64,000 bases of DNA from Hemileia vastatrix (taxonomy: Eukaryota; Basidiomycota; Pucciniomycetes; Pucciniales; Zaghouaniaceae): contig JASXTE010000008.1 in NCBI GenBank assembly GCA_030280995.1, positions 22,061,693 through 22,125,692 of the forward strand. Reading direction: 5' to 3'. The notes under the pieces are model-generated. The model made no database searches, had not been told where the DNA came from, and worked only from the letters and a program-made list of their open reading frames with translations. The stretch's first letter is position 1. Every line of letters begins with the position of its first letter. Made by a program: the position numbers and the translations under genes. Positions 9,897 through 20,122 of the stretch are shown in pieces.

Positions 9897-10319
9897 TTAC
9901 CTCTTCCTAGCTGCACTCAGCTTAGGATCCCCCTTTGAAGCATTTGGCTTTGGTTGGGCCTGAGAACTGCTCTTAGGCCTACCCACCTTTCCTGCTTCCA
10001 CATCATAAACACCAGCCAAGCATTCACCACTTGACTGTCCACCACAATAATACAACTCCAAACCACCAAAGGAAGTAGAAAAAGAGACCTTATTGACCTC
10101 CTTCCCCTTTCCCTTGACGTCCTCATCTACCTTAACAGAAGACTTCCCCTGATCAGGAATCTCCTCAAACCTTGGCCTTCTTTGATTGAGACCACCTCTT
10201 CTCCTGACCAAATCAACAGGAGCCTGCCCCTCACTGGTCTTCACAAAGGAACTGTCAGGGAACTTAAAAACCCTGCCATCAAACTCCACTTTTCCTTCAG
10301 ACACATCTCTGTTCAGTGC
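9897..10319 (-). CDS. Gypsy-1 gag-protease linker
   Basis: About 140 codons in the same frame as gag and protease, bounded by TAG after the gag zinc knuckle (10320-10322) and TAA before the protease block (9897-9899). Gypsy-2 has Tyr (YSKDELY) at the second stop and Gypsy-3 has Tyr (YLKDEIY), so that stop is a mutation. At the first stop Gypsy-3 has Tyr. The conserved sequence includes GRVFKFPDSSFVK, also seen in Gypsy-3. No known domain. Confidence 0.75.
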   Translation of the reverse strand, partial: ALNRDVSEGKVEFDGRVFKFPDSSFVKTSEGQAPVDLVRRRGGLNQRRPRFEEIPDQGKSSVKVDEDVKGKGKEVNKVSFSTSFGGLELYYCGGQSSGECLAGVYDVEAGKVGRPKSSSQAQPKPNASKGDPKLSAARKR

Positions 10320-11255
10320 CTAACAATCATTGGACCTGTGCCCCCTCCTACTAAAATAAGAGCAAACCCAAGGATCACTCCTACCAGCCCTTCTTTCAAA
10401 CTCTCTTGGCTGAGAAGGTGCCTTATTAACCTTCTTGGCCTCCTGAACAAAAATGTGCAGCTGTTTTGTCAGATCAGCCAGCTGCTCCACCATTGGGTCC
10501 CTCTGCTGTTTGGGAACATGCACCAAATTTTTCTCCTCCTTCTTCTCCCTAACTTCCTCTTCTGCCAAAGCCTCACTGACTTTGCTGACATACTTGGCAC
10601 ACCCCTCCTGATAGCTGTCCACAGCCAATAACTTCAAATGGGCCTCAAAAGCCTCCTTCACCTTATCCAAGGCAGGCAACTTCTGATCCCCATTAGAAAG
10701 AGTTTTCATCAATTCCTTTCTTGACAACTCCTTCAACACATCCATCCTGAAATCTCTAGCCAGGGCAGACCAAAAAACATCTTTGGCAGCATTTTCATGT
10801 GCCAGCTCCTCCACTTCCACCAAGTATTCCACCACAGGATCAAACTGTAGCAGAAACTTCCTGTAACTATGTAAGTTACCAACACCACCATAAGATTGCC
10901 ATTCACTGACAACCTTGTTCAAGTCCACCATAGTGAACCTGACACCCCATCTATCCACCATCTCCCTACACAGCAATTTCCAATCCCTCTTCTTGTAGCC
11001 AGACATGGTCACAATCTCCTTCTCCACTGACCTATCACCAATGAAGAAGATAATCTGCTTCACCATGTCCAGGTAGGAAGCACCATCCACTCCAGCAGCA
11101 GTTTCATACTTCTCTAGAAACCACTTGACATCCTCCCCATTAAACTTGGTACCATCCCAAGTTTTAATTCTCACACACTCCCTAAACATCACAGAAGGAG
11201 GACCATCCCCCCCCCCACTGACAGTCACCACAGGAATAGCAGAACCAGAAGCCAT
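10320..11255 (-). CDS. Gypsy-1 Gag (capsid and degenerate zinc knuckle)
   Basis: The start chosen is the ATG at 11255, about 70 bases after the primer-binding site. An upstream GTG at 11276 is unlikely. About 311 residues. The capsid-like helical region contains KFNGEDVKWFLEKYE and FRMDVLKELSRKELMKTL, matched in Gypsy-3. The C-terminus reads CSYFSRRGHRSNDC, a CCHC knuckle with its second Cys replaced by Phe. Gypsy-3 keeps all four ligands. Gag would form the particle that packages element RNA. It ends at a TAG with an open frame beyond it. Confidence 0.88.
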   Translation of the reverse strand: MASGSAIPVVTVSGGGDGPPSVMFRECVRIKTWDGTKFNGEDVKWFLEKYETAAGVDGASYLDMVKQIIFFIGDRSVEKEIVTMSGYKKRDWKLLCREMVDRWGVRFTMVDLNKVVSEWQSYGGVGNLHSYRKFLLQFDPVVEYLVEVEELAHENAAKDVFWSALARDFRMDVLKELSRKELMKTLSNGDQKLPALDKVKEAFEAHLKLLAVDSYQEGCAKYVSKVSEALAEEEVREKKEEKNLVHVPKQQRDPMVEQLADLTKQLHIFVQEAKKVNKAPSQPREFERRAGRSDPWVCSYFSRRGHRSNDC

Positions 11256-11325
11256 TCCTCCAGTCCAAAACACCAAAAAGAGCCAACCAAAGAAAACAGA
11301 GATTCCAAAGAACTAGCAAGTTCTT

Positions 11326-11342
11326 CCCCACGTTGGGCGCCA
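11326..11342 (-). other. Primer-binding site of Gypsy-1
   Basis: The minus strand reads TGGCGCCCAACGTGGGG four bases after the 5' LTR end. Gypsy-3 has the related TGGTTGCTCCCAACATGGGG at the same place. I do not assign a tRNA. Confidence 0.75.
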
Positions 11343-11346
11343 GAAA

Positions 11347-12410
11347 TGTAGACAATCCTATAGTACTAGCTATAGGCCTTGACCAAGGGAGTTGGAGAAA
11401 AACCAGAGAGAACATCCCCTGTCCCTTTAGAAACATAAGTGAGATTTACTTGCTAAAGTAAGTTGGTTCCTGTTTTGCTAAAGACCCCTTTTAAACACAC
11501 TTGACTGCTTGATGAGCCAAGAAAGTAGTCACCAGATAGACTACCAGACCAAAGAACTGAAATGTAGAACAAAGTCCACACCAGAGACAGCAAAGATACT
11601 TGATGTAGGCTGCAAATCCACACCAGAGACAGCAATAATACTTGCTATAGCTTGCAAGACTATAACAGAGAAAACAGTTGCCAAAGTTAAGTTAAATGAA
11701 GAACTCACTTGCAACAAACACAGCCAATTGTGGCCAGAAAACAGTGAAAACTGAGTGAGGAACAATGAGATCACCTCCGGATGGTTGTATGATGATTAAG
11801 GTTGCCCCAAACTGTCTTATTCACTATGTACACACAGACCACTAACTAAGAGCCCATGCGCACCCACCAATCTGGCGCCTGTACCTTCCAAATCGCATAA
11901 AAAACCCTCCTGGAGCGCTCCCCAACCTCCTAAAACAGAGGCGGACGGGCCGCCCGACCTCCCTGAAGCCAGAAAACCAATAAAAACCACTAATCTACTT
12001 AGAAAAATTAGCTACAACTACTAAAACCTTTAAAACACAGAATTTCACTATAACAACATTGAGACATGAAATATAGAGAAAAATTAGCTCTATCCAATAG
12101 TACTAAGCACTTAACCCTAAGACTTAAGGTTAGCCCGTAAAACACGAAAAACAAAATTAAACAGCAATCTTTTATAAATGAAAAATGAGGAAATGACCCC
12201 TTAAAACTCAGAATATGAAAAATGTCTACAGGACATAAAATATAGAGAAAAACCAGGGCTATCCAATGATAGTACCCACATACCCGCAGACCCAATATCC
12301 ACGGAATAAAACCAGAAAAATACCAAATTCCTTAACAGATGTCAATTAAGACATGCACAAACAGCGCCAAATCACACAACAAAGGCCCCTGCCAATGTTG
12401 GAAGACCACA
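11347..12410 (-). repeat. Gypsy-1 5' LTR (1064 bp)
   Basis: In element orientation it starts TGTGGTCTTCC (12410) and ends GGATTGTCTACA (11347), the usual TG...CA ends. The TG-proximal 386 bases are repeated at 1-386. It should carry the sense promoter. Confidence 0.93.
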
Positions 12411-12426
12411 CCGCCAACAAATTGAA

Positions 12427-13516
12427 CCCTTACTCTAAGGACGAATTATATAAAATGCAGAAGGGGATTGCTGATATGGGGCCCCCTAGTTATGGCAAGT
12501 TTGATTTAAATGGTGAGCCTATGCCAGAGGATGATTCGTATTCTGAGGATGTACTGTTGGCATCTCTACCCAGACCAAGTTTTAGCGGTCCCATCCCAAT
12601 GGAGGGTGTAAGAAGGACTAGCGATGGATCAGGATTAGTGCAAGAAGCTGGTGACGGAGTTAGGGTTATAGAAAGTGAAGATGTTATAATGGGGGGTGAA
12701 GATGGCTCAGTTGGACCTTAAGAGGTACCCAGGGCCAAGGTTGTTAAATCAAAGGTCCAGTATGAGCGTCCAGTAGTTTCTGGTCAAGGCAATGCGATGG
12801 ACGTAGTTTTGAATAGGGTGAATCAACTGCAGATTCCCTTATCTTTGGGGGAGTTATTTAAGATTAGTCCGGCGCTTTCTGAAAAGCAAAAGAAGCATTT
12901 GACGAGGCGTTGGGTTTCCACTGGAGAGGTGGAATATATTTGTGAAAATGTTGAAAAGTTTGGGGAAGATGTAGATACGCATTTTTCTGATCCCCTGGGT
13001 TACCTGGTGGTAACTCTTAACGGTAAAGAAGTAAAGGCCTTGGTCAATTCAGGGTCTCAAATTAATTTAATTTCATTGGAGCAAGCAACGAGTATAGGCT
13101 TTCCAATTAAAAGTGGAACTGGGGGAAACCTCTGAGGCATCGGAGGGCATGCAACAGAGCTGATGGGAACAGCTGAGCATGTCAGGTTAGGCATTGGTGG
13201 ATCTGTTGGTAAGGTTCACTATTATTTGACCAGAGGAGCAGTCAAAACTGTTCTTGGTGGTCCTTTTTTGATGGATTTTGAGGCCAGGATAGGTTATCAA
13301 GCTGGCATGGGGATTAGTTTGGAAATCACTGGTGAAGATATGCGGAGGTTACATATGCGGTTAGCACCTCCTGGAGATGAAGGTTGGGAAACACAGCCAG
13401 GAATTACTACTCTGTGCCAGTGTTGTGTTTGCACCAAGAAGCGGCGTATAAAACGGACGTCTTCTGGTGAATTATGTTTGTTGGAAAGGGATGAATGGCC
13501 TCATTTTTTGGGGTAG
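12427..13516 (+). pseudogene. Gypsy-2 protease region
   Basis: One frame with stops at 12719 (TAA) and 13133 (TGA in place of an Arg codon). The protease site reads ALVNSGSQINLIS, so the catalytic Asp has become Asn. Downstream GIGGHATELMG and VLGGPFLMDFEARIG match Gypsy-1. It ends CQCCVCTKKRR, then HFLG and TAG inside the frameshift signal. Confidence 0.88.
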
Positions 13517-13585
13517 ATAAGGCTGATCACTCTAATGTTGTAATCTCTTCTCAGGATGAGATCCCGGATTGCAATAGGTCAGCTC
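13504..13585 (+). promoter_or_regulatory. Predicted -1 ribosomal frameshift signal, Gypsy-2 pro-pol
   Basis: The protease frame reads CAT TTT TTG GGG TAG, so the slippery heptamer is T TTT TTG (13504-13510). Ten bases later comes the stem-loop: outer arms GGCTGA/TCAGC (13521-13526 with 13579-13583) and inner arms TTGTAATCT/GGATTGCAA (13538-13546 with 13566-13574). Slipping back one base enters the RT frame (FFGVDKADH). Three inner pairs differ from Gypsy-1 on both sides and still pair. Confidence 0.82.
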
Positions 13586-13770
13586 ACTTGGAGATAATTC
13601 AAGTGGATTCTCAATTATTTTCTGTTAATATTACTTTGGAGTGCAAATACGTTTTGGACTTTTCTATATGTTTATTGGATTTACCCTGTTTTTATATTAA
13701 ATTTAAAAATGGTGAAAAAGGAAAAATGGGCCAAATTAGGTTGGATAAAAATTGGAAGGGTATGTTTTAT

Positions 13771-14004
13771 GACCTCCAGCAAGAAGGTAAACTGAAAATA
13801 TCACATCAAAATCCGATTAAAAATCTCAGTATAATTAAAACACAAAAAAATAATCTATGTGAAAATGTTATTCCGGACCTCCAGCAAGAGGGTAAACTGC
13901 AAAAATCACATCAAAACCCGATTAAAAATCTCAGTATAATTAAAACACAAAAAAATTATTTTTGTGAAAATTCAATTCCAGTCCCCCAGCAAGAGGTTAA
14001 ACTG
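13771..14004 (+). repeat. Tandem coding repeat carrying hairpins (Gypsy-2 linker)
   Basis: Two 105-base units start at 13771 and 13876 and a third starts at 13981. Each opens with a hairpin repeat: CCTC-CAGCAA-GAAG, CCTC-CAGCAA-GAGG and CCCC-CAGCAA-GAGG, followed by GTAAACTG or TTAAACTG. They encode LQQEGKL, LQQEGKL and PQQEVKL. The unit sequence differs from the Gypsy-1 linker repeats, but both carry the hairpin. Confidence 0.9.
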
Positions 14005-15963
14005 CCAACTTTCTTTACGGGGGATTTACTGTTGGATAAGGGAAGCAAAGGTGTTGGAAAATCTGTTTATAAATTAGATGAAGGAAAGGAGAAAAGGTTA
14101 AAATTTAAAAATGAAATAAAGTATTTTTCTAATCTTTCTTATTCCAATTCTGATGATGAAATTTTTAATGGCAAAACAAAAGTAAATGTTTTACCTCAAG
14201 TTTATTTAGATGTGGACGCAGCCAAATATAAGAAAGTAGCAAATAAAGTTCGACCTATTAATGAACCTCTACCTGCTGAATAAAATCCACCTTTGAGAAG
14301 ACCAAGGTTATCAAGAAATCCTTATGAAAGTCCCTTGGTAAAGAATCCGCCTGAATTTTCTGAGACGTCAAGAATCACTTTTGAGAGACTGGGTGTTGTT
14401 AATTTTGGACCTGATGGTTGGTTGTCTGGAGAGGAGTAGAAGTTGTTGTTGGATGTGATGGTCAAGTGAGAGAAGGCCATCGCTTTTGTAGAAGAGGAGA
14501 GGGGTGTGTTGAAGCATTCCTATGGGGAGCCTTACAAGATTCCTGTGGTATGTCATGAACCCTGGCAGCAGAAACCGATTCCTATTCCGGCTGCATTAAA
14601 AGAAGCCTATATTGAAGTTGTCAGAGAACGGATACGCACTGGACTGTATGAGCAATCAACGTCAAGTTATTCTAGTCCGGTATTTTGTATCAAGAAACCG
14701 AATGGAAAGCTTAGAGTTGTTCATGATCTTAGGGAATTAAATAGGGTTACAATAAAGGATGCTGGGATACCACCTAGTGCTGAGGAGTTTGTTGAAGCGT
14801 TTGCAGGGAGAGTGTGTTATGGTTTGGGAGATATTATGGGTGGATATGATGAGAGAGAGTTACATCCGGACTCAAGGCCTCTCACTACATTCGATACGCC
14901 ACTAGGACGTTTACAGTTAACAAGATTACCTCAAGGAGCAACAAATTCGGTTGCAGTTTATCAAGCTCAGATGGCTTGGATCCTTCAAGACAAAATTCCA
15001 CAATATGCTGGAATCTTTATAGATGATGGAGGAATTAAGGGACCAACAACCGACTATGATAACCAGGTGTTGGAAGAGAATCCCGGGATACGCAAATTCA
15101 TTTGGGAGTTTGCAATCACTTTAGAAAGAATCTTGTTTCGAATTGAAGAGGCTGGTTTAACTATTTCTGGTTCAAAATTTTCATGTTGTGTGCCAGCCTT
15201 AGAAATATTAGGCCATGTGGTATGTAGAGAGGGTAGGATTATGTCCAAGAAGAAAGTTAACAAAATTCAGTCCTGGCCAAGACCCAAGAATACGACCAAA
15301 GTTAGAGGGTTTTTAGGTGTTTTTGTATATGTTAGAATGTTTATCAAGGACCTTTCTTCATTGGAAGCTCCATTGAGATGGTTAACAAGAAAGGATGCAG
15401 ACTGGGAGTGGGATGAAGAGTGTGAGAAGGCGTTTGAGAAGTTGAAGGAGGTTGTGGGGAAGGATTTATTCCTGCAAAAGTTGGATTATGGAAAAGATTC
15501 TGGCAGAATTTATTTAGCAGTTGATTCAAGTCAGGTTGCAGCTGGGGCGGTTTTGTCTCAGATGGATAAAGCTGGTTACATCAGGCCAGTTAGGTATGAA
15601 TCTGTAGTATTTACTGAGGTCAAATCAAGATATTCTCAACCAAAATTGGAATTATTTGGTGTGGCAAAAATAATGAAGAAACTTCAGCATATTTTTTGGG
15701 GGAAACATTTTGAGTTGCAAGTGGATGCAAAATCGTTAATCCAGATGATTAATTCCCCAAGTTTACCGAACGCACCCATGACGAGATGGGTAGCTTTTAT
15801 TCAACATTTTTCGTTTGATTTAGTTCATAAGCCTGGCAAGACTTTTACTATGCCAGATGTTTTATCAAGGAGACCACCCACTGAAGAAGATTCAGACTCA
15901 GAAGAGTTCGATGAAGATATACCTATTATCAAAGCCAGCACTAAAGGAGCTGAAGACTTTCCA

Positions 15964-16044
15964 TACCTCCGCCATGAGGTTAACCTGGCAGGATTATTGT
16001 GTTTAGATTATGGTGATGATGACCTCCACCAAGAGGATAAATTG
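15964..16044 (+). repeat. Two coding hairpin repeats after Gypsy-2 RNase H
   Basis: 15964-15988 reads CCTC-CGCCAT-GAGG then TTAACCTGG. 16021-16044 reads CCTC-CACCAA-GAGG then ATAAATTGG. The position matches the two copies at 6187-6245 in Gypsy-1. Confidence 0.78.
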
Positions 16045-16119
16045 GAAAATAGTTTTTATGTTAATAAAGATGTTTGAAAAGGTGTAGATAAATTCGGTAG
16101 AAAGGAGGTAGAATAAGAT

Positions 16120-17703
16120 GTGGTGTATGTAGAGGAAGATGGATTGGTAGTGTGGGATAGTAGTAAGTTAAGGAATGGTGTATATGTTGGAGAATTAGTG
16201 AATTTAAATAAAAAGGTGGATAAAGAGAAAGAGGTATTTTCGAATACGGTTTACAAAGGATCCAAAGGTTCAGAAGAAAAATTTCGACATAGCTCGATTA
16301 AAGATTTATTTAGGGGACAACGCTTATTGGCTCATTCATGTGCAGGTGATATTGGTGATAGAGAAGTCCCTATTGATGTTATATTAATCGATTTTCAAGA
16401 TGAAGTCTGGGGTCAGACTGGTTTTTATTTTTTGTTAGTCAAATATTTGTTGACTTTAGAGAGACCAGAAGATTGTGAAGACGATGAATGGGTGGCTATC
16501 AAGAGGAAGTCATCTACGTTTTACCTATCTGGTCGATGTTTAATGAGGAGAAGGTATCCAAATCCTCAAGTAGTTATAACTCAACAGAAGGGGCAAGAAT
16601 TAGTTTTGAAATCACTGCATGAAGATCTCGGGCATAGAGGTGTTGGAGAAACATTTAGAAGAATTTCTTATCAATTTTGGTGGCCTGGCATGAACATGGC
16701 TGTTAAAGAGTGGGTTCAGTCATGCGAAGAATGTCAAAGACGAAGTTATTTAAGGTTAAAAGAACCTGGACGCGCTACCGGAGAAAATACACTCTCTGGG
16801 AGAGTCAGTTTGGATGCTGTTCATATCAAAGAGGGACGGTATAAATATTTAATTGTAGCCAGAGACAACTTATCTGGTTGGGTAAAGGCAGCGCCTCTTT
16901 TTAATTTGACTGCCAAAAATGTGGCAGAATTTTTGTTAAATAATTGGGTGTATTGATATGGAGTGATGAAATTGGTGACGGTAGATGGAGGTCCTGAATT
17001 TGGGGCTGAGTTTAGAGAGGCTGTATCTAAAATTGGATCAAAGTTTAGGGTAGAAACCCCATATTATCCTGAAGCTGAAGGCATGTTTTAAAGAGGGCAT
17101 CAAGTTATTAAGGATGCTTTAGTTAAAATGTGTGGGACAAGTGCCAAAAAGTGGAGGCACTATTTACCTTTAGTTTTATTTGCTGATTGAATCACTGCCA
17201 AAAGGACGACCGGATTTTCACCTTATGAACTTGTTTTTGGGCAGAAAGCAGTTTTACCCGTTAATTTAGAAGCTGAATCATATCTTGGAGTTGACTGGGA
17301 CACGGTCAAAACTACTGATGAACTATTGTGTGCAAGAATGATGCAGCTAGAAAAGAAAGAATAATATTTAGAAAAGGCATATTCGTGGATGATGAAGAGC
17401 AGAAATCAATCAGTTAGATATTGTGATGAGCGGTTGGCACATTGATTAAGGAAACCTTTGAACCCAGGAGATATGGTCTTGGTGTATAATAGGAGTTTGG
17501 AAAGTCAGTGGGGAAAGATGTTTGCAGATAGGTGGAATGGATCATATAAAATCAAGGAGCAAGTTTCCGGTGGTTCATATGTGTTAGAAGAGTTGGATGG
17601 AGTTGAATTGAAGAAGAGGGTAGTGGATGATCAAGTGAAACGGTTCTATCCTAGAGGCACCAGGAGTGCCGAAGTCTCCCTCTGCAATGAGGATAAACTA
17701 TGA
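16120..17703 (+). pseudogene. Gypsy-2 integrase region
   Basis: Continues the Pol frame with stops near 16954, 17088, 17188, 17362 and 17443. The HHCC region is present (HEDLGHRGVGETF, CEECQRRS). Catalytic residues are visible: Asp in LDAVHIKEGRYKY, Asp in VTVDGGPEFG and Glu in PEAEG. The C-terminus (VKRFYPRGTRSAE) matches Gypsy-1. I find no chromodomain. Confidence 0.9.
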
Positions 17704-17793
17704 TGTTTTTTTAGAAAAATCTTATCACCCTCCACAATGAGAATCTATGACATATATCAAATTTTATTACCCTCTGCAACGAGGATAAACTAT
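17674..17793 (+). repeat. Hairpin repeats at the end of Gypsy-2 pol
   Basis: 17674-17700 and 17767-17793 read CCTC-TGCAAT/C-GAGG then ATAAACTA. 17726-17748 is a decayed copy. The first spans the end of the coding region, as at 4629-4650 in Gypsy-1. Confidence 0.7.
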
Positions 17794-18004
17794 CTTCTTT
17801 TTATCAAAATACTTTACTGTCATTACACTGCATATGGGCGACAAAACTGTGATGAAACTTAACAAAATGCAAGAAAACCTTCTTTGAAATTTTCAAAATT
17901 TAAAATTTTTAAAATATGGGTGAAGATAGTGTTGGAAAATTTTAAAAATTTATTGCTAGAAGTGTTCACAGGGGAACCTTCTTAATTTAATATTGGCATG
18001 TGTG

Positions 18005-18045
18005 GGGGTAATTGATGGTCTGGCTGCTCTATACACAATTACCCC
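18005..18045 (+). repeat. GGGGTAATTG hairpin, Gypsy-2 copy
   Basis: Arms GGGGTAATTG and CAATTACCCC pair perfectly around a 21-base loop. Compared with Gypsy-1 copy 2 (GGGGTAACTG/CAGTTACCCC), one pair has changed on both sides. Confidence 0.8.
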
Positions 18046-18804
18046 ATAATGTTCGTTTCCAAAATTTTCCCTGTTTATAGTTGAATCCTGGCTTTGTCTT
18101 TTAATTATAGGAAGTCCACTAAGACTATAAACTGGAACAAATCAAGAGACACCGCTCTCAACGCCGGATTCAAGATTTTATATATATATTTTTTAAAATT
18201 TTGTTTTTTATGTTAGATTGTGATTTCTTTCCTTTAAATATATATTATGAATTATTGCAAAGGTGATGCTCACGGGTGGTCTCTAATCATTTTTATAAAT
18301 TGGAGGTAGCCCACCCAGTGATCATCATTATAATATTATCTTCTAAAAACTTTCATTTATTTTCTTTTCTTTTAAATTTCTCAATATTGTGTAACCACAT
18401 CAAGTTGCACTTGGATGTGGGTATGATGTTGAGGGTACGGCTCATCAAATGGCTGGGGGGCATCTTTTAAAATTTTAATTTTGATAATTCTTTTTTATTA
18501 CTTTTTTTATCTTTCTTTAAAAAATTAAATTTTAACTTTTATTTCAAAACTATCTTTTATAAATCTTTCAAAAATAAAAATAATAATAAAATAAAAATAA
18601 AATAAAAAAATAAAATAAAAATAAAAATAAAATAATAAAATGAAAAAATTCATTAATTAAATCAAAATTATTATTATAGTTCTTAGTTTTATTTTTCAGT
18701 CTTCATTCTTTTTAGTTTTATTCATTTAGTTTAGACAGGAAACAGGGTCTAGGGGAACTCAATACCTATGAAATTTTACTTCAAGATTTTATGTTGGAGC
18801 TGTT

Positions 18805-19459
18805 AGTCCTCCAAGACTTTAAACTGGCTACTCTTCAAGATGTTCTTTAAGGTTTTTTATACGTATTTTGGATCTGTTAGTCCTCCAAGACTTTAAACTG
18901 GCTAATCTTCGAGACTGTCATTAAAGATTTTATATTGGAGTTGTTAGTCCTTCAAGACTTTAAACTGAAATTCAAGGACGTTCAAGATTTTATGGATATT
19001 TTTGGAGAAGGGTTCAAGGATAGAGAAGTTGTTAGGTCCTCCAAGACCTTAAACTGGACTATTATCAAGTTGTTGGGTCCACCATGACCTAAAACTGGAT
19101 TTCTTATCAATCAAATTTTTGGTCCACCATGACTTTAAACTGGTAGTTCATTCATTGTTTTAGTCCCTTATGACTTTAAACTGGAAAATTAATATCTGCA
19201 GGAAAATTCAACATTCATTGGTCCACTATGACATTAAACTGGATTATCAAGTTTATTCAATCTTTGGTCAAGCCTAGGCCTTACTTAGGAATATTTCAAG
19301 TTATTTATGCACTTAAACGATCTTTGGTCCACCAAGACCATAAACTGGCAATCGATTATATGTTTGGTCCACCAAGACTTTAAACTGGAATGTCAATCTT
19401 GTTTGGATAACTCAATTCAATCTTTTAATTTATCACTGTCCACTAAGACTCTAAACTGG
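18805..19459 (+). repeat. Array of twelve TAAACTG hairpin repeats (Gypsy-2)
   Basis: Copies at 18805, 18879, 18946, 19034, 19075, 19121, 19162, 19220, 19326, 19376 and 19437, with spacing of roughly 40-105 bases. Stems are AGTC/GACT or GGTC/GACC, loops include CTCCAA, CACCAT, CCTTAT and CACCAA, and the tail is TTAAACTGG or a close variant. Eleven copies are clear; a twelfth may be hidden in the decayed spacers. Confidence 0.88.
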
Positions 19460-20112
19460 TTATTCAATCAAATCTGGAATTGGGTGATGATAAGCTTTAG
19501 GAGGTTAAAATTTTAGGTGGTGATGATGCTAAGGAAAGCATAATGGTTAATTAGGTGAAATTTGTGGCGCTTTAACATGGTCTAAAGATAATATTATTAT
19601 TATTGGAAGCCTGGCAAAAGTATTTTATAGGTTGCTATTTAGCAATGGTTGAAATTGTGATGAAGGAATCAGAAGTTAGGATGGTAGTTGGATTTTAGGG
19701 AATGATTTTTTTAGTGCCTCATAGTTAGGCCATTTTTGGTGTAAAGCTTGGAGGACCTTATGGCAAGATTGGAATCATAGAATTAGGCTCAGTGGGGGGC
19801 CCTATGAGATTGGAATCAGGAGTATTCGGCTCATTAGGAAGATCCACTCTCTCAATGCTGTGACATGAAGGAAGACTGGTTAATGGGAGTCTGAAGGGAT
19901 TCAAACCTTGCTCTCAGTAGTGGAATCATCACAAGATTTATTTTATTTTATGTTATATCAAGCCAGAGAAGAAGAAACAATGTTTTTATTTTTAAAAATT
20001 AAAAGAAGACCAGCTAAAACAAATTTATCAAATTATTTTATTAGAAAAGATAATTCTTTTGGAATTGCTCAATCACTTATGCAAAGTTTTAAGAATGGGG
20101 ACATTCTCAATT

Positions 20113-20122
20113 GGAGGGAGGA
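20113..20122 (+). other. Polypurine tract of Gypsy-2
   Basis: GGAGGGAGGA directly before the LTR start TGTGGTAG, identical to the Gypsy-1 tract. Confidence 0.9.

Larger units (their letters stand above)
1..12410 (-). mobile_element. Gypsy-1, Ty3/Gypsy LTR retrotransposon (left end off window)
   Basis: Read on the minus strand, the order is 5' LTR, primer-binding site, gag, protease, reverse transcriptase, RNase H, integrase, a 4.3-kb 3' region, polypurine tract and the start of the 3' LTR. The two LTR copies align without gaps over 386 bases with about ten differences, so insertion was fairly recent. The sequence to the right resumes Gypsy-2 coding sequence in mid-frame, so Gypsy-1 inserted into Gypsy-2 in the opposite orientation. 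The full element would be about 13 kb. Several in-frame stops mean this copy is probably not autonomous. The RT box FIDD and the motif GIFIDDGEIKG belong to a Gypsy lineage I know from basidiomycetes. Confidence 0.95.
13510..16077 (+). pseudogene. Gypsy-2 linker, reverse transcriptase and RNase H
   Basis: A single -1 frame, with stops at 14281 (TAA), 14437 (TAG), 14467 (TGA) and 16075 (TGA). The linker has three tandem units of 105, 105 and about 24 bases. RT is uninterrupted from 14506: KLRVVHDLRELNRVT, GLGDIMGGYDE and FIDDGGIKG. RNase H follows (AVDSSQVAAGAVLSQ, LQVDAKSLIQM, KPGKTFTMPD). The frame continues after 16077 into integrase, so RT, RNase H and integrase form one Pol protein. Confidence 0.92.
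17704..20112. other. Noncoding 3' region of Gypsy-2 with structured repeats
   Basis: No gene. In order it holds the GGGGTAATTG hairpin (18005-18045), the GGGTGG inverted repeat (18264-18325), the CCACATC hairpin (18396-18422), an A-rich stretch (18580-18660) and a dense run of TAAACTG hairpin repeats (18805-19459). From 19460 to 20112 I recognise only a short match to the Gypsy-1 sequence beside the polypurine tract. No antisense gene is visible. Confidence 0.75.

Noticed and set aside
10320..10322. Programmed readthrough of the gag TAG in Gypsy-1
   Set aside because: Gypsy-3 has a sense codon there and other stops in this copy are plainly mutations, so readthrough is not supported.
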